Source of the DNA: Akkermansiaceae bacterium
Lineage (GTDB): Bacteria > Verrucomicrobiota > Verrucomicrobiia > Verrucomicrobiales > Akkermansiaceae
Direction: 5' to 3'
Length of the DNA stretch: 64,000 nucleotides
Assembly (NCBI GenBank): GCA_019634595.1
Contig: JAHCBC010000002.1
Coordinates: 992,001-1,056,000 of the forward strand
The first letter of the stretch is position 1. Each line of letters begins with the position of its first letter. The notes beneath the pieces were generated by a model, which saw nothing but the letters and a program-made list of their open reading frames with translations, was not told where the DNA came from and ran no database searches. Positions 17,178-25,885 of the stretch are shown piece after piece. The translations under genes and the position numbers were made by a program.

Positions 17178-19481
17178 ATGCGGTTTTCCCTGATCCTTCT
17201 CCTGTTTTCCCAACTGACCCAGGCTTCGGAGCTGGTGGCAGGCCTCCGGCCGGACCGGCTGGAGGCGATGGACGCTGCGGTTGAGCGCACCATTTCGGAG
17301 GGGAAGATCCCCGGTGGTGTCCTATGGGTGGAAACCAAGGACGGATTGCACGCCAAGGCGTTCGGACAGCGGGCCCTCGTGCCGGCACGTGAGGGGATGA
17401 CGGTGGACACCATTTTCGACGCCGCCTCGCTGACGAAGGTGGTGGCGACTACCACGGCGGTCATGAAGCTCCATGAGAGCGGTAAGATCGATCTGGAGGA
17501 AAAGCTCGTCCGCTACCTCCCGGAGATGGCGGAGGGCGGAAAGAATGCCATCACGGTCAGGCAGTTGCTGACCCATACCTCCGGACTGCGTGCGGGGATT
17601 TCCTCCAGGGGGGATTGGAGCGGTCTGGCGGGGGCATTGGGCGAGATCCGGAAGGAAGCGCCGACGGATGCTCCGGGCAGCGCCTACCGTTACAGTGACA
17701 TCAATTTCATCCTGCTGGGAGCCATCGTGGAGCGGGTGTCCGGGGAAGGGCTGGATGTTTTCTGCGCCCGCGAGATTTTCACCCCGCTGGGCATGACGCG
17801 GAGCGGCTACCTGCCGAAGGTGGCGGCGGAGACCGCGCCGACGGAAAAGCTGGCGGACGGCACGGTCTTGCGGGGAGTGGTGCATGACCCCACCGCACGG
17901 AAAATGGGCGGGGTGGCGGGCCATGCGGGTCTCTTCACCACGGCGGAGGATCTGGCGAAGTTCGCGAGGATGATGCTCTCCGGCGGGGGCGCCATCCTGA
18001 AGCCGGAAACGGTCAAACTGATGACCTCCGTGCAGACGCCGGACTGGCTCCCCCGGCGGGGATTCGGTTGGGACATCGATTCTCCCTATGCCGGATTGCG
18101 GGGAAACCTGCTGCCCATCGGTGGATACGGCCATACCGGATGGACGGGAACGAGCCTGTGGATCGATCCCTTTTCCCGGACCTTCATCATTTTCCTGTCG
18201 AACCGGAACCATCCGTCCGGCGGAAATTCCCTCCTGCTCCAGCGGGAACTGGGGACGCTCGCAGCCCAGGCGGTGGCGGGCTACAATTTCCTCTACGTGC
18301 CGGATGCCCTGCCGGTGGACCCGAAGAAGAACCTGCCTCCTCCGTCCGCGCCGGTGCCTGTCCTGAATGGCGTGGACGTTCTGAAAAGGGAGGGCTTCGC
18401 CCGCCTGAAGGGCATGAAGCTCGGCCTGGTGACGAATCACACCGGCCAGGACCGGGAGCGCAACTCCACCATCGATCTGCTCCACAAGGCGGATGGGGTG
18501 GAATTGAAGGTTCTGTTCAGTCCGGAACACGGCATCCGCGGCGAGCAGGACCACGAGAAGATCACCGACACGAAGGACCAGGGCACGGGGCTGCCGGTGA
18601 AGAGTCTCTACGGGAAAACCCGTAGTCCCCTCCCTGCGGACCTGGAGGGGCTGGACGCGCTCGTCTTCGACATCCAGGACATCGGCTGCCGGTTCTACAC
18701 CTACATCTCCACCATGGCGAACTGCATCGAACAGGCGGGGAAATCGAAGGTGAAGTTCATCGTGCTGGATCGGGTGAACCCCATCGGTGCGGCGGTCGAG
18801 GGGCCGGTGCTCACAGAGGAGCGCAGCTTCATCGCCACCCATGAGATCCCGGTGCGGCATGGCATGACGGTGGGGGAACTGGCGCTGATGATCAACGGCG
18901 AGCGGAAATACGGCGCGGAACTGGAGGTGGTGAAGTGTGAGGGCACAGGCCTCCAGTGGTATGACCGCTGCGGGCTGCCATGGCGGAATCCGTCGCCGAA
19001 CATGAGGAGCCTGGATGCCGCCACGCTCTACCCCGGGGTTGGCTTGCTGGAGTTCTGCGACATCAGCGTGGGACGGGGGACGGATGCGCCGTTTTCACTG
19101 GTGGGCGCGCCGTATGTCGATGAACTGAAGTTCGCGGCGGAACTGACACGTGCCGGGCTGCCGGGCGTCGGGTTCGTGCCGGTCCGGTTCACCCCGGTGG
19201 CCAGCGTCTTCAAAGGGCGGGAATGTGGCGGCGTGCGTATCCAGGTGACCAACCGGGACGTGTTCCGTCCGGTGGACCTGGGGGTGGTGATGGCCTCGGC
19301 CTTTCACCGGCTTTATGGCAAGCAGGCGGGCATTTCAAAGATGCTCAAGCTGACGGGGGATCGGCCCACGGTGGATGCGGTCCTTGCCGGGAAAAGCCTG
19401 GATGAGATCCGCGTGGCGTGGGAGCCGGGGTTGCGGGCCTTCGCCGCCGTGCGGGCACCCTACCTGTTGTATCCACGGTGA
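17178..19481 (+). CDS. Fusion of a serine beta-lactamase-fold hydrolase and a DUF1343 (NamZ-like) domain
   Basis: A 767-residue exported protein with two enzymes in one chain. After a signal peptide (MRFSLILLLFSQLTQAS), residues about 25-380 form a penicillin-binding/beta-lactamase-fold hydrolase with the SLTK motif (Ser84, Lys87), a YSDIN motif and HTGWTG as the third conserved box. From about residue 395 the DUF1343 domain starts (KLGLVTNHTGQDRE, SPEHGIRGEQDH, DIQDIGCRFYTYISTM). In Bacillus subtilis these correspond to AmiE (muramyl amidase) and NamZ (exo-N-acetylmuramidase), separate proteins in the same muropeptide-recycling cluster. The fusion suggests coupled trimming of muropeptides in the periplasm. 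The ATG at 17178 is chosen for the signal peptide. Confidence 0.88.
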   Translation: MRFSLILLLFSQLTQASELVAGLRPDRLEAMDAAVERTISEGKIPGGVLWVETKDGLHAKAFGQRALVPAREGMTVDTIFDAASLTKVVATTTAVMKLHESGKIDLEEKLVRYLPEMAEGGKNAITVRQLLTHTSGLRAGISSRGDWSGLAGALGEIRKEAPTDAPGSAYRYSDINFILLGAIVERVSGEGLDVFCAREIFTPLGMTRSGYLPKVAAETAPTEKLADGTVLRGVVHDPTARKMGGVAGHAGLFTTAEDLAKFARMMLSGGGAILKPETVKLMTSVQTPDWLPRRGFGWDIDSPYAGLRGNLLPIGGYGHTGWTGTSLWIDPFSRTFIIFLSNRNHPSGGNSLLLQRELGTLAAQAVAGYNFLYVPDALPVDPKKNLPPPSAPVPVLNGVDVLKREGFARLKGMKLGLVTNHTGQDRERNSTIDLLHKADGVELKVLFSPEHGIRGEQDHEKITDTKDQGTGLPVKSLYGKTRSPLPADLEGLDALVFDIQDIGCRFYTYISTMANCIEQAGKSKVKFIVLDRVNPIGAAVEGPVLTEERSFIATHEIPVRHGMTVGELALMINGERKYGAELEVVKCEGTGLQWYDRCGLPWRNPSPNMRSLDAATLYPGVGLLEFCDISVGRGTDAPFSLVGAPYVDELKFAAELTRAGLPGVGFVPVRFTPVASVFKGRECGGVRIQVTNRDVFRPVDLGVVMASAFHRLYGKQAGISKMLKLTGDRPTVDAVLAGKSLDEIRVAWEPGLRAFAAVRAPYLLYPR

Positions 19482-19551
19482 GGCGTTGTTTTGCGTGCTT
19501 GCGGCTGGCGGAGGGATGGCATAGACCTTTACCCAACGACAAATAAAGATC

Positions 19552-20445
19552 ATGGACTGGAAGGATCGCGAGGGAAGCCGGAACATCGAGGACGCACGGG
19601 GACGGACCGGTGGTGGAGGGGGATTCGGCGGAGGTGGCGGTGGGATGTTCGGCATCCTCACACTGATCGGCAGGACGTTCGGGATCAAAGGGATCCTAGT
19701 CGCGGTGGTGGCCGGGTTCGTTCTATGGAAATGCGGGATCATCAATCCACTCCAGCTTTCAGGCGGAGGTTCCGGTGGTGGCAGCGAATACGTGCAGACA
19801 CCCGCGGACCAGGAGCGCTATGAGTTCGTCAGCCGCGTGCTCAAGGGCACGGAGAAAGTGTGGCAAGCCGAGTTCGCCCGGCATGGCATGCAATATGTGG
19901 AGCCGAAGCTGGTGGTGTTCCGGAGCAATGTTTCCACCGGCTGCGGCACCGGCAGTGCGGCGATGGGGCCGTTCTACTGCCCCGCGGACCAGAGGATCTA
20001 CATCGACCTGACCTTCTTTGACGAGCTGGCGAGAACCTTCAACTCACCGGGTGACTTCGCCCAGGCCTATGTGATCGCCCATGAAGTGGGCCACCACGTC
20101 CAGAAACTGCTGGGGGATTCCGACAAGGTCGCGGCGATGCGGGGCAGGCCGGAGTATAACCAGTATTCCGTGCGGTTGGAGCTGCAGGCGGACTTTTATG
20201 CCGGCATGTGGGCGCGGCAGTCGGTGGAGTATTTCAATTTGGACAAGTCGGACATCGAGGAGGCCATGCGCGCCGCGAACGCCATCGGGGATGATGCGAT
20301 CCAACAGAAGCAGCAGGGAAAGATCGTCCCCCATTCCTTCACCCACGGAACTTCGGAGCAGCGCATGAGGTGGTTCAAGAAAGGCCTCGACAGTGGGAAG
20401 ATGGAGGACGGTGATACCTTCTCCATGCCCTACCCGAGCCTCTGA
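19552..20445 (+). CDS. Neutral zinc metallopeptidase (YpfJ family)
   Basis: A 297-residue membrane-anchored putative peptidase. It has an N-terminal Gly-rich stretch (GGGGGFGGGGGGMFG, about 21-36), a single hydrophobic segment (about 47-63), and a catalytic domain with HEVGHH at residues 177-182. Other family landmarks are CGTGSAAMGPFYCPADQRIYIDLTFF and the downstream glutamate region LELQADFYAGMWAR, which probably supplies the third zinc ligand. It ends with SHGTSEQRMRWF-like sequence, normal for this family. The biological substrate is not known. It stands alone between the AmiE-NamZ fusion and the oxidoreductase gene, 70 bp and 23 bp away. Confidence 0.9.
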   Translation: MDWKDREGSRNIEDARGRTGGGGGFGGGGGGMFGILTLIGRTFGIKGILVAVVAGFVLWKCGIINPLQLSGGGSGGGSEYVQTPADQERYEFVSRVLKGTEKVWQAEFARHGMQYVEPKLVVFRSNVSTGCGTGSAAMGPFYCPADQRIYIDLTFFDELARTFNSPGDFAQAYVIAHEVGHHVQKLLGDSDKVAAMRGRPEYNQYSVRLELQADFYAGMWARQSVEYFNLDKSDIEEAMRAANAIGDDAIQQKQQGKIVPHSFTHGTSEQRMRWFKKGLDSGKMEDGDTFSMPYPSL

Positions 20446-20468
20446 CCCTGCCTTCCCCAAATCCATTC

Positions 20469-21560
20469 ATGAACCGACGTCCATTCATCAAACTCGCCGT
20501 GGGGGCCTCGCTGGCCTCCGTCTATTCCAAAGCCCAGGAAGCGCAGCCGGAACCGAAGAAGCTCGGCTGGGCGCTGGTCGGCCTCGGCTCGCTGAGCAAG
20601 AACCAGATCGCGCCTGCGTTGCTGAAGTCGAAGCATTCCAGGCTGGCTGCCGTGGTGACCGGAACTCCGGCAAAGGGCGTGGAGTGGCGGGAGAAATACG
20701 GCCTCGCGGAGGACAAGGTCTATGACTACGGGAACTTCGACAAGATCATCGGGGACAAGGATGTGGATGTGGTCTATATCGTCCTGCCGAACTCGATGCA
20801 CCATGAGTTCGTGCTGCGTGCGGCGAAGGCGGGCAAGCACGTCTTCTGCGAGAAACCGATGGCAAACACCGCGAAGGAATGCCGCGAGATGATCGCCGCC
20901 TGTGAGAAAGCCAAGGTGCTGCTGGGCGTGGCCTACCGCTGCCAGTTCGAGGAGCACCACCTGGAGGCGATCCGCTTCGGGCGGGAGAAGGTTTTCGGTG
21001 CCCTGAAGCATGTGAACGCGGAGTTCGGCTTCAAGATCGGCGATCCGAAGCAGTGGCGGCTGCGCAAGGATCTGGCGGGTGGCGGTGCCCTGATGGATGT
21101 GGGCGTCTATGCGCTCAATGCCTGCCGCTATCTCACCGGAGAGGAACCGGTGGAGATCTCCGCGCTGGAGACGAAGACGGACCCGGTGAAGTTCGCGGAG
21201 GTGGATGAAACCATCACCTGGCAGATGAAGTTCGCTTCCGGCATCACCGCCAACTGCATGACGACCTACAATTTCAACGGCGCTAACAACTTCACCGTGA
21301 CCGCGGAGAAAGGGCGCTACGGCATGGGTCCCGCGTATGGCTACAGCGGCCAGACCGGGTGGACCTCGGATGCCAAGGTTCCGTTCGCCTTCCCTCCCTC
21401 CGACCACTTTGTGCTGGAGATGGACGCGTTCTCGGAAGCCATCCTCAACGGCAAGCCGTTCGCCGTTCCGGGCGAGGAAGGCTTGAAGGATCTGCTGGCC
21501 GTGGAAGCGATCTACCGTTCGATCAAGAGCGGCAAACCGGAGAAAGTGGAGCAGGCGTGA
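20469..21560 (+). CDS. Gfo/Idh/MocA-family oxidoreductase with Tat-type signal
   Basis: A 363-residue NAD(P)-dependent sugar oxidoreductase. The N terminus MNRRPFIKLAVGASLAS has a twin-arginine motif (RRPFIK), suggesting export in folded form, as is common in this phylum. The Rossmann domain begins GWALVGLGSLSKNQIAPAL. The family EKP motif appears as FCEKPMANTAKECREM, with the catalytic-region lysine. The second domain has DVGVYALNACRYLTGEEP. Close relatives include glucose-fructose oxidoreductases; the substrate is not determinable here. An inverted-repeat element follows the stop codon. Confidence 0.9.
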   Translation: MNRRPFIKLAVGASLASVYSKAQEAQPEPKKLGWALVGLGSLSKNQIAPALLKSKHSRLAAVVTGTPAKGVEWREKYGLAEDKVYDYGNFDKIIGDKDVDVVYIVLPNSMHHEFVLRAAKAGKHVFCEKPMANTAKECREMIAACEKAKVLLGVAYRCQFEEHHLEAIRFGREKVFGALKHVNAEFGFKIGDPKQWRLRKDLAGGGALMDVGVYALNACRYLTGEEPVEISALETKTDPVKFAEVDETITWQMKFASGITANCMTTYNFNGANNFTVTAEKGRYGMGPAYGYSGQTGWTSDAKVPFAFPPSDHFVLEMDAFSEAILNGKPFAVPGEEGLKDLLAVEAIYRSIKSGKPEKVEQA

Positions 21561-21561
21561 G

Positions 21562-21719
21562 GTAGCGAAGGTCGTGAGACCTTCGGTGGAGAATGGCCGG
21601 AGTCATCCCGAGATTCCTCTTCATCTACGAGCGGAGCTTCACGGGGTGGGAGTCTTCCGGATACGCCATTCCGGGATAGCAGGCTTCTTCCCAGCCGAGC
21701 CTCTCACGAGGTTCGCTAC
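21562..21719. repeat. Inverted repeat between convergent genes
   Basis: Arms GTAGCGAAGGTCGTGAGA (21562-21579) and TCTCACGAGGTTCGCTAC (21702-21719) are complementary apart from the central GG/GG. The 120-bp interior also holds short symmetric segments. It fills the gap between the oxidoreductase and rhomboid genes, whose 3' ends face each other, so it may act as a bidirectional transcription or mRNA-end signal; it may also be a member of a dispersed element family. Confidence 0.7.
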
Positions 21720-22966
21720 GCGGGCGCGCAGATCTTCCAGATGGCGAATGCTGCGGAGGCCGCACAGGCGGCGAGCGCGAGTGAGCCGCCGATGCGGTCG
21801 GTGAGCGTGGACTGCGGGCGATAGACCGAGGACGACTTCGGGAAAACGATCGCGGCGTAGAGCATGCCTGCCACCAGCCCTCCGGCGTGCGCGGCGTTGT
21901 CGATGAAGCGATGGCCGATCAGCCCGATGAGCGCGGTCAGGAAAACCGCCGCCGCCAGACGCCTGCGGGCGGAACGGGGGACCAGACGGGCATGCAGGGT
22001 TTCGAAGACGAGCAGGAACCCCAGCCAGCCCATGAGTCCGCCGGATGCTCCGACGGAGTCGGCATTCTTGAGGAATTGGGCGGATGCCTGCCCTCCGACG
22101 ACGGCGGAGAAGAGGAACACCATCGGCAGGTGCGGCCAGCGGGCGAACACCTCCAGCCGCTTGCCGAGATAAAGGAGCGCCGCGGCATTCATCAGGAAAT
22201 GGATGGGGTGCCCGTGCATGAACGGCGCGGTGAAAAGCCGCCACCATTCGCCGGCACGGTAGGCATCTTTCACCAATCCCGCGGCCTTGATGCTGGACTG
22301 CGGCCCGTCGGAGAGAAGCTGCGCGACACCGACGAGGGTGATCAATCCGAGGAAGATCAAGGTGAAGGGAGCCTTCCGCCGTTCCAGCCAAGTCTCGAAC
22401 CGCATGGCGGGCACCGCTTCGGAAAGTCCCGCAGGGGTGCTGAAACGGCCCTGTTCATTGTAGCGTTTCCGCGCCTGATACCAAGGGATCAGCACGAACA
22501 TGATCAGCAGCAGGAAGCCGATCTCGATGAATCCGTGGTTGAGCGTGGCGCGGAGCGCCTTGGCCAGTGAGTCCAGCGCCCCGAAGGACGAGGTGCCGCT
22601 CACATGGCGGTAGTTGCCGTAAAACACCCACGCGAAAATGATGCTGAAAAAGATCAGCCCGCGCCGCAGCCGCGCAGTGTAGTGGTCCAGATCCCCCCGC
22701 GCCCATTTCGCGCGGGAAGCGGCCACGGCTTGATTCAAGGCGGGGACTTCCTCCGGCAGCACCATCCGCGGTGTTTCCGGAGTCCAGACCAGGGAAACGC
22801 TGCCTCCTTCATCGGAGATGACGGCTTGGGAAAGCTCCTCCTGGGATGCACAAAGCGTGCGTTTGTCCTTGGAGTCGGCCCATCCCCAGCCTCCCGGAGA
22901 TTCGGGAAAGGCGGTGTCGCGCGCCCAGACAGGCAACGCGGGGGTATCGGCGGCGGGATCGGTCAC
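21716..22966 (-). CDS. Rhomboid-family intramembrane serine protease
   Basis: A 416-residue polytopic membrane protein. The N-terminal 95 residues are soluble and of unknown fold. There are two early membrane segments (about 103-118 and 146-163) and then the rhomboid core from about 200. Catalytic residues are Ser308 in VGASGG and His360 in NAAHAGG; the HFLMN motif (His256, Asn260) supplies the usual oxyanion-hole residues. The start is GTG at 22966, 13 bp after the secG stop, so it is likely translated from the same message. The N-terminal soluble extension is longer than in minimal rhomboids. Substrate unknown. Confidence 0.9.
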   Translation of the reverse strand: MTDPAADTPALPVWARDTAFPESPGGWGWADSKDKRTLCASQEELSQAVISDEGGSVSLVWTPETPRMVLPEEVPALNQAVAASRAKWARGDLDHYTARLRRGLIFFSIIFAWVFYGNYRHVSGTSSFGALDSLAKALRATLNHGFIEIGFLLLIMFVLIPWYQARKRYNEQGRFSTPAGLSEAVPAMRFETWLERRKAPFTLIFLGLITLVGVAQLLSDGPQSSIKAAGLVKDAYRAGEWWRLFTAPFMHGHPIHFLMNAAALLYLGKRLEVFARWPHLPMVFLFSAVVGGQASAQFLKNADSVGASGGLMGWLGFLLVFETLHARLVPRSARRRLAAAVFLTALIGLIGHRFIDNAAHAGGLVAGMLYAAIVFPKSSSVYRPQSTLTDRIGGSLALAACAASAAFAIWKICAPA

Positions 22967-22979
22967 GCCGCTGGAAGCG

Positions 22980-23561
22980 TCACTGCCCCTCCGGTTTTTC
23001 TGACGGAGCCGGCGCAGGAGTGGATTCCGGAGCGGGGGCAGGTGCCTCCGGAGCAGGGGTTGGTGCCGGGGCTTCCGGGGCAGGGGTTGGTGCCGGGGCT
23101 TCCGGGGCAGGGGTTGGTGCCGGGGCTTCCGGGGCAGGGGTTGGTGCCGGTGCTTCCGGAGTGGCGGGAGTCACCGGTGCCGGAGTGGTTTCAGGAAGAT
23201 CATCGGTGAGGGACTTCGGCTTCTCCGGTGCAGCGGGGGCGGCCGGTGCTTCTGCGGCGGGTTTGGCGGATTTCGGAACCAGCAGCGAGTTCTTCCTGTT
23301 CTGGAAACCGATGAGGATCGCCAGCAGAAGGCTGAGGATGAAGAATGCGGAGGCGAGATAAACGGTGCCGCGCTGGAGGACATTCGTGGTCCGGGCACCG
23401 AAGACCTGGTCGGTCACGCCAGCGCCGAAGGCGGCGCCGAGACCCTCCTGTTTCGGGCGCTGCATCAGGATGACGAGGGTCATCAGGACGCAGACGAAAA
23501 CAAATACGACGAGCAACAGGTTGATGCTGATCGAGAGGTAATTGATCGCGGCGAAGGTCAT
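22980..23561 (-). CDS. secG: Protein translocase subunit SecG with Pro/Ala-rich repeat tail
   Basis: SecG is the small membrane subunit of SecYEG. The first 80 residues show the family: two helices (about residues 8-25 and 60-80) around the loop LMQRPKQEGLGAAFGAGVTDQVFG. The ATG at 23561 is selected by this conserved N terminus; the frame runs further upstream without meaning. The 193-residue product is much longer than usual because of a C-terminal tail made of repeated PAPTPAPEA units encoded by a 27-bp tandem repeat. The tail should lie in the periplasm or cytoplasm depending on topology and is not part of the conserved SecG fold. The rhomboid gene follows by 13 bp. Confidence 0.9.
   Translation of the reverse strand: MTFAAINYLSISINLLLVVFVFVCVLMTLVILMQRPKQEGLGAAFGAGVTDQVFGARTTNVLQRGTVYLASAFFILSLLLAILIGFQNRKNSLLVPKSAKPAAEAPAAPAAPEKPKSLTDDLPETTPAPVTPATPEAPAPTPAPEAPAPTPAPEAPAPTPAPEAPAPTPAPEAPAPAPESTPAPAPSEKPEGQ
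23041..23160. repeat. 27-bp tandem repeat inside secG
   Basis: The unit reads GGGGCTTCCGGGGCAGGG followed by GTTGGTGCC on the plus strand; about four near-identical copies lie in tandem with degenerate copies at the edges. It encodes the nine-residue unit PAPTPAPEA on the minus strand. Copy number is a natural candidate for strain variation by slippage. Confidence 0.9.
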
Positions 23562-23745
23562 GGGCGGCGGACTATGATGGTCGTTCCGGGGCTTGTAAAG
23601 CGGGGTTTTTCCGCCGGATTCCGGCTTCAAATCACACTTTTGCCCGCTCGAGGCCGTGCTTGCGGGGGGACAAATGCCTCCTATAAAGGCGGTCATGCGA
23701 GAGATCTCCGCTTTGACCCTTCCGTCAGCCGCCATCCACCGGGTG

Positions 23746-24711
23746 ATGGGAATCCGGCGTTTGGCGGTGGCCGCATGTGCCCTCTTTGCCATCCAGCCCC
23801 TCCTGGCTGGGGAAATCGGCGAAACCCAGGTCCTGAAATGGAAGGACGGGAAGAAAGCGGTCTTCCTGCTGGCTTTCGATGACAGTTGCCCGACCCACCT
23901 CACCAACGTGATCCCGGAACTGGAGAAGCGGGGGATCGTCGGAAACTTCTACATCAACGCCGGAAAAGGCGCGTTACCTGGAAAAAAGGCCCAGTGGGAA
24001 AAGGCCGCTGCGAGTCCGGTCGTCGCGCTCCAGAACCATACCTTCACCCATGTGGGGGCGACGGATGTCGCCCAACTGGACGACGAATTCGCCAAAGCGA
24101 ACGAAGCGATCAAGGCATTCACCCCGGAAAAGAAATGGCCGCGCCTGATCGGCTACGGCAAGCCCGGCGGGGTGCCGTGGAAGGTCACCGACGACGAGGT
24201 CGCCGCGCTTCTCGCAAAGCACCATCTGGTGGAGCGTCCTTCGTTCTGGGGGCCGCCGATCCACCAGAAATCCGCGGAGGAATGCGTCGCCACCATCGAC
24301 AAAGCGCTCGCGGGCGGGGAGATGGGGCACCTCGACATGCACGGGGTCGGTGGTGACTGGCTGGTCACGCCGGTGGAATGGTTCACCGCCATTCTGGACA
24401 AGCTGGACGCTGAGAAGGAAAACATCTGGGTCGCGGACGTCGTCCACTACATCCAGTATAGGAAAGAGCGGGAAAGTGCGGAGGTGAAGGTGCTGCAGAC
24501 CGTCCCCCGCGGAATCAGGCTCAGCCTCACCAGCAAGGAGGATCCGGCATTCTACGACCTGCCACTCACCCTGGAAACCGCCGTCCCGGCCGATTGGAAG
24601 GAGTGCACGGTCAAGCAAAGCGCGGTGGAGAAGACGGTGCCGGTGAAGGGTGGCCTCGTGCGTTACGATGCTGTCCCGGGATCTGAGGAGATCCGCCTGC
24701 TGGCGAAGTAA
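23746..24711 (+). CDS. Secreted polysaccharide deacetylase family protein
   Basis: A 321-residue exported NodB-fold protein, probably removing acetyl groups from a surface glycan. The ATG at 23746 opens a signal peptide (MGIRRLAVAACALFAIQPLLA). Metal-site motifs are the Asp pair in LAFDDSCPTHLTNVIPELEKRG and the HxxxH-type motif in LQNHTFTHVGA; a later DMHGVGGDW loop fits motif 4. The C-terminal 80 residues look like a separate beta domain. The HupE/UreJ-like gene starts 16 bp after the stop. The substrate is unknown. Confidence 0.87.
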   Translation: MGIRRLAVAACALFAIQPLLAGEIGETQVLKWKDGKKAVFLLAFDDSCPTHLTNVIPELEKRGIVGNFYINAGKGALPGKKAQWEKAAASPVVALQNHTFTHVGATDVAQLDDEFAKANEAIKAFTPEKKWPRLIGYGKPGGVPWKVTDDEVAALLAKHHLVERPSFWGPPIHQKSAEECVATIDKALAGGEMGHLDMHGVGGDWLVTPVEWFTAILDKLDAEKENIWVADVVHYIQYRKERESAEVKVLQTVPRGIRLSLTSKEDPAFYDLPLTLETAVPADWKECTVKQSAVEKTVPVKGGLVRYDAVPGSEEIRLLAK

Positions 24712-24727
24712 TCCATTCACTCATTTC

Positions 24728-25849
24728 ATGAAACTCCTCCGTTTCCTGCTCCTTTCGCTGGGATTGTTGCTGGCCATCCTGGCTCCCGTCGCCGCCCATG
24801 TCATCGACGCCGTGGAGTTCGAATTCCAGGCGGATGAGAAAGAGTGGCGCCTGCTCGGGGAGATCGACATCGCCTTCATGCTGCCGGAGATGAGGGGCGT
24901 GCCGGACGGACTGCCGCTGAGCCGGGCGAAAACCCTGCAGGCTCCGCCGGAGCAACTCGCCCGCTACCGCCGCGAGACGGAGAACACGCTCCGGAAAATG
25001 CTGCACCTCAGTTACAATGAGGAGACGGTAGGGTGGAGGATCGAGTTTCCCGATTTCAAAAAAGAGCCGTTCGATCTCCCCGATGATGCGGGGGATACGG
25101 CGCTTCTTTCGGTGAAGATCATCGCGGACGCCCGGCCGGGACCGGGCAGACTCGTGGCGCATTGGGAGGACGATCTGGAATCGGAATTCATCGCCGTGTA
25201 TGATGAGGCGAATGCGCCTGTGGTGACCGCCGCGGCCGGCAGCTCGACCATCCTGTTCAAGGTGGATGCGGCGGGGACGGTGGAGCCGCCGAAAACGCGG
25301 CTCACCGAGTGGCTGCTGTCCGGTTTCCATCATGTCATCCCGCTCGGCCTGGATCACCTGCTTTTCATCCTCGGGCTTTTCCTGATGGCTCCGAAATGGA
25401 AGCCGCTGGTGGGCCAGTCCCTGCTCTTCACCCTCGCCCACTCCATCACGCTCGCCCTCGCCATCTTCGGCGTCATCTCGCTGCCCGGGAAGTGGGTGGA
25501 GGTCGCCATTGCCGCCAGCATCGCCTTCATCGGCATCGAGAATCTGTTCGTCCACCGCTTGGGGAAACAGCGGGTCATCCTCGTTTTCCTGTTCGGCCTC
25601 ATCCATGGCTGCGGCTTTGCCAGCGTGCTGGGTGAGAAGCTGGAGGGGGTGAAGGGCAAGGCCCTCGCGCTGCCGCTGCTGGGGTTCAACATCGGGGTCG
25701 AGCTGGCTCAGATCACGGTGCTGGCCGCGGCGTTTCTCCTGCTGTGGCCGCTGCGCAGGTGGACGAAGGAGATCCAGATCGGAGGTTCCATCGTGGTCGC
25801 GCTGTGGGGGGTGAAGTGGGTGATCGAGCGGGCGTTTTTCGGCGCTTGA
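24728..25849 (+). CDS. HupE/UreJ-type membrane protein
   Basis: A 373-residue protein with a signal peptide (MKLLRFLLLSLGLLLAILAPVAA), an extracytoplasmic N-terminal domain of about 170 residues, and a C-terminal six-helix region. The membrane part begins FHHVIPLGLDHLLFILGLF and includes LLFTLAHSITLALAIFG and FGLIHGCGFASVL, the His-rich motifs of the HupE/UreJ (nickel/cobalt transport-like) family. No urease or hydrogenase genes are nearby, so metal transport is uncertain. It lies 16 bp after the deacetylase gene and 36 bp before lpxK, in a likely operon. Confidence 0.85.
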   Translation: MKLLRFLLLSLGLLLAILAPVAAHVIDAVEFEFQADEKEWRLLGEIDIAFMLPEMRGVPDGLPLSRAKTLQAPPEQLARYRRETENTLRKMLHLSYNEETVGWRIEFPDFKKEPFDLPDDAGDTALLSVKIIADARPGPGRLVAHWEDDLESEFIAVYDEANAPVVTAAAGSSTILFKVDAAGTVEPPKTRLTEWLLSGFHHVIPLGLDHLLFILGLFLMAPKWKPLVGQSLLFTLAHSITLALAIFGVISLPGKWVEVAIAASIAFIGIENLFVHRLGKQRVILVFLFGLIHGCGFASVLGEKLEGVKGKALALPLLGFNIGVELAQITVLAAAFLLLWPLRRWTKEIQIGGSIVVALWGVKWVIERAFFGA

Positions 25850-25885
25850 TCCCCGGTCGCGGGCCGGACCATCGTCGTTGCGCCG

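Noticed and set aside
23041..23160. CRISPR-like array
   Set aside because: The 27-bp units are directly adjacent with no spacers and are in frame within secG.
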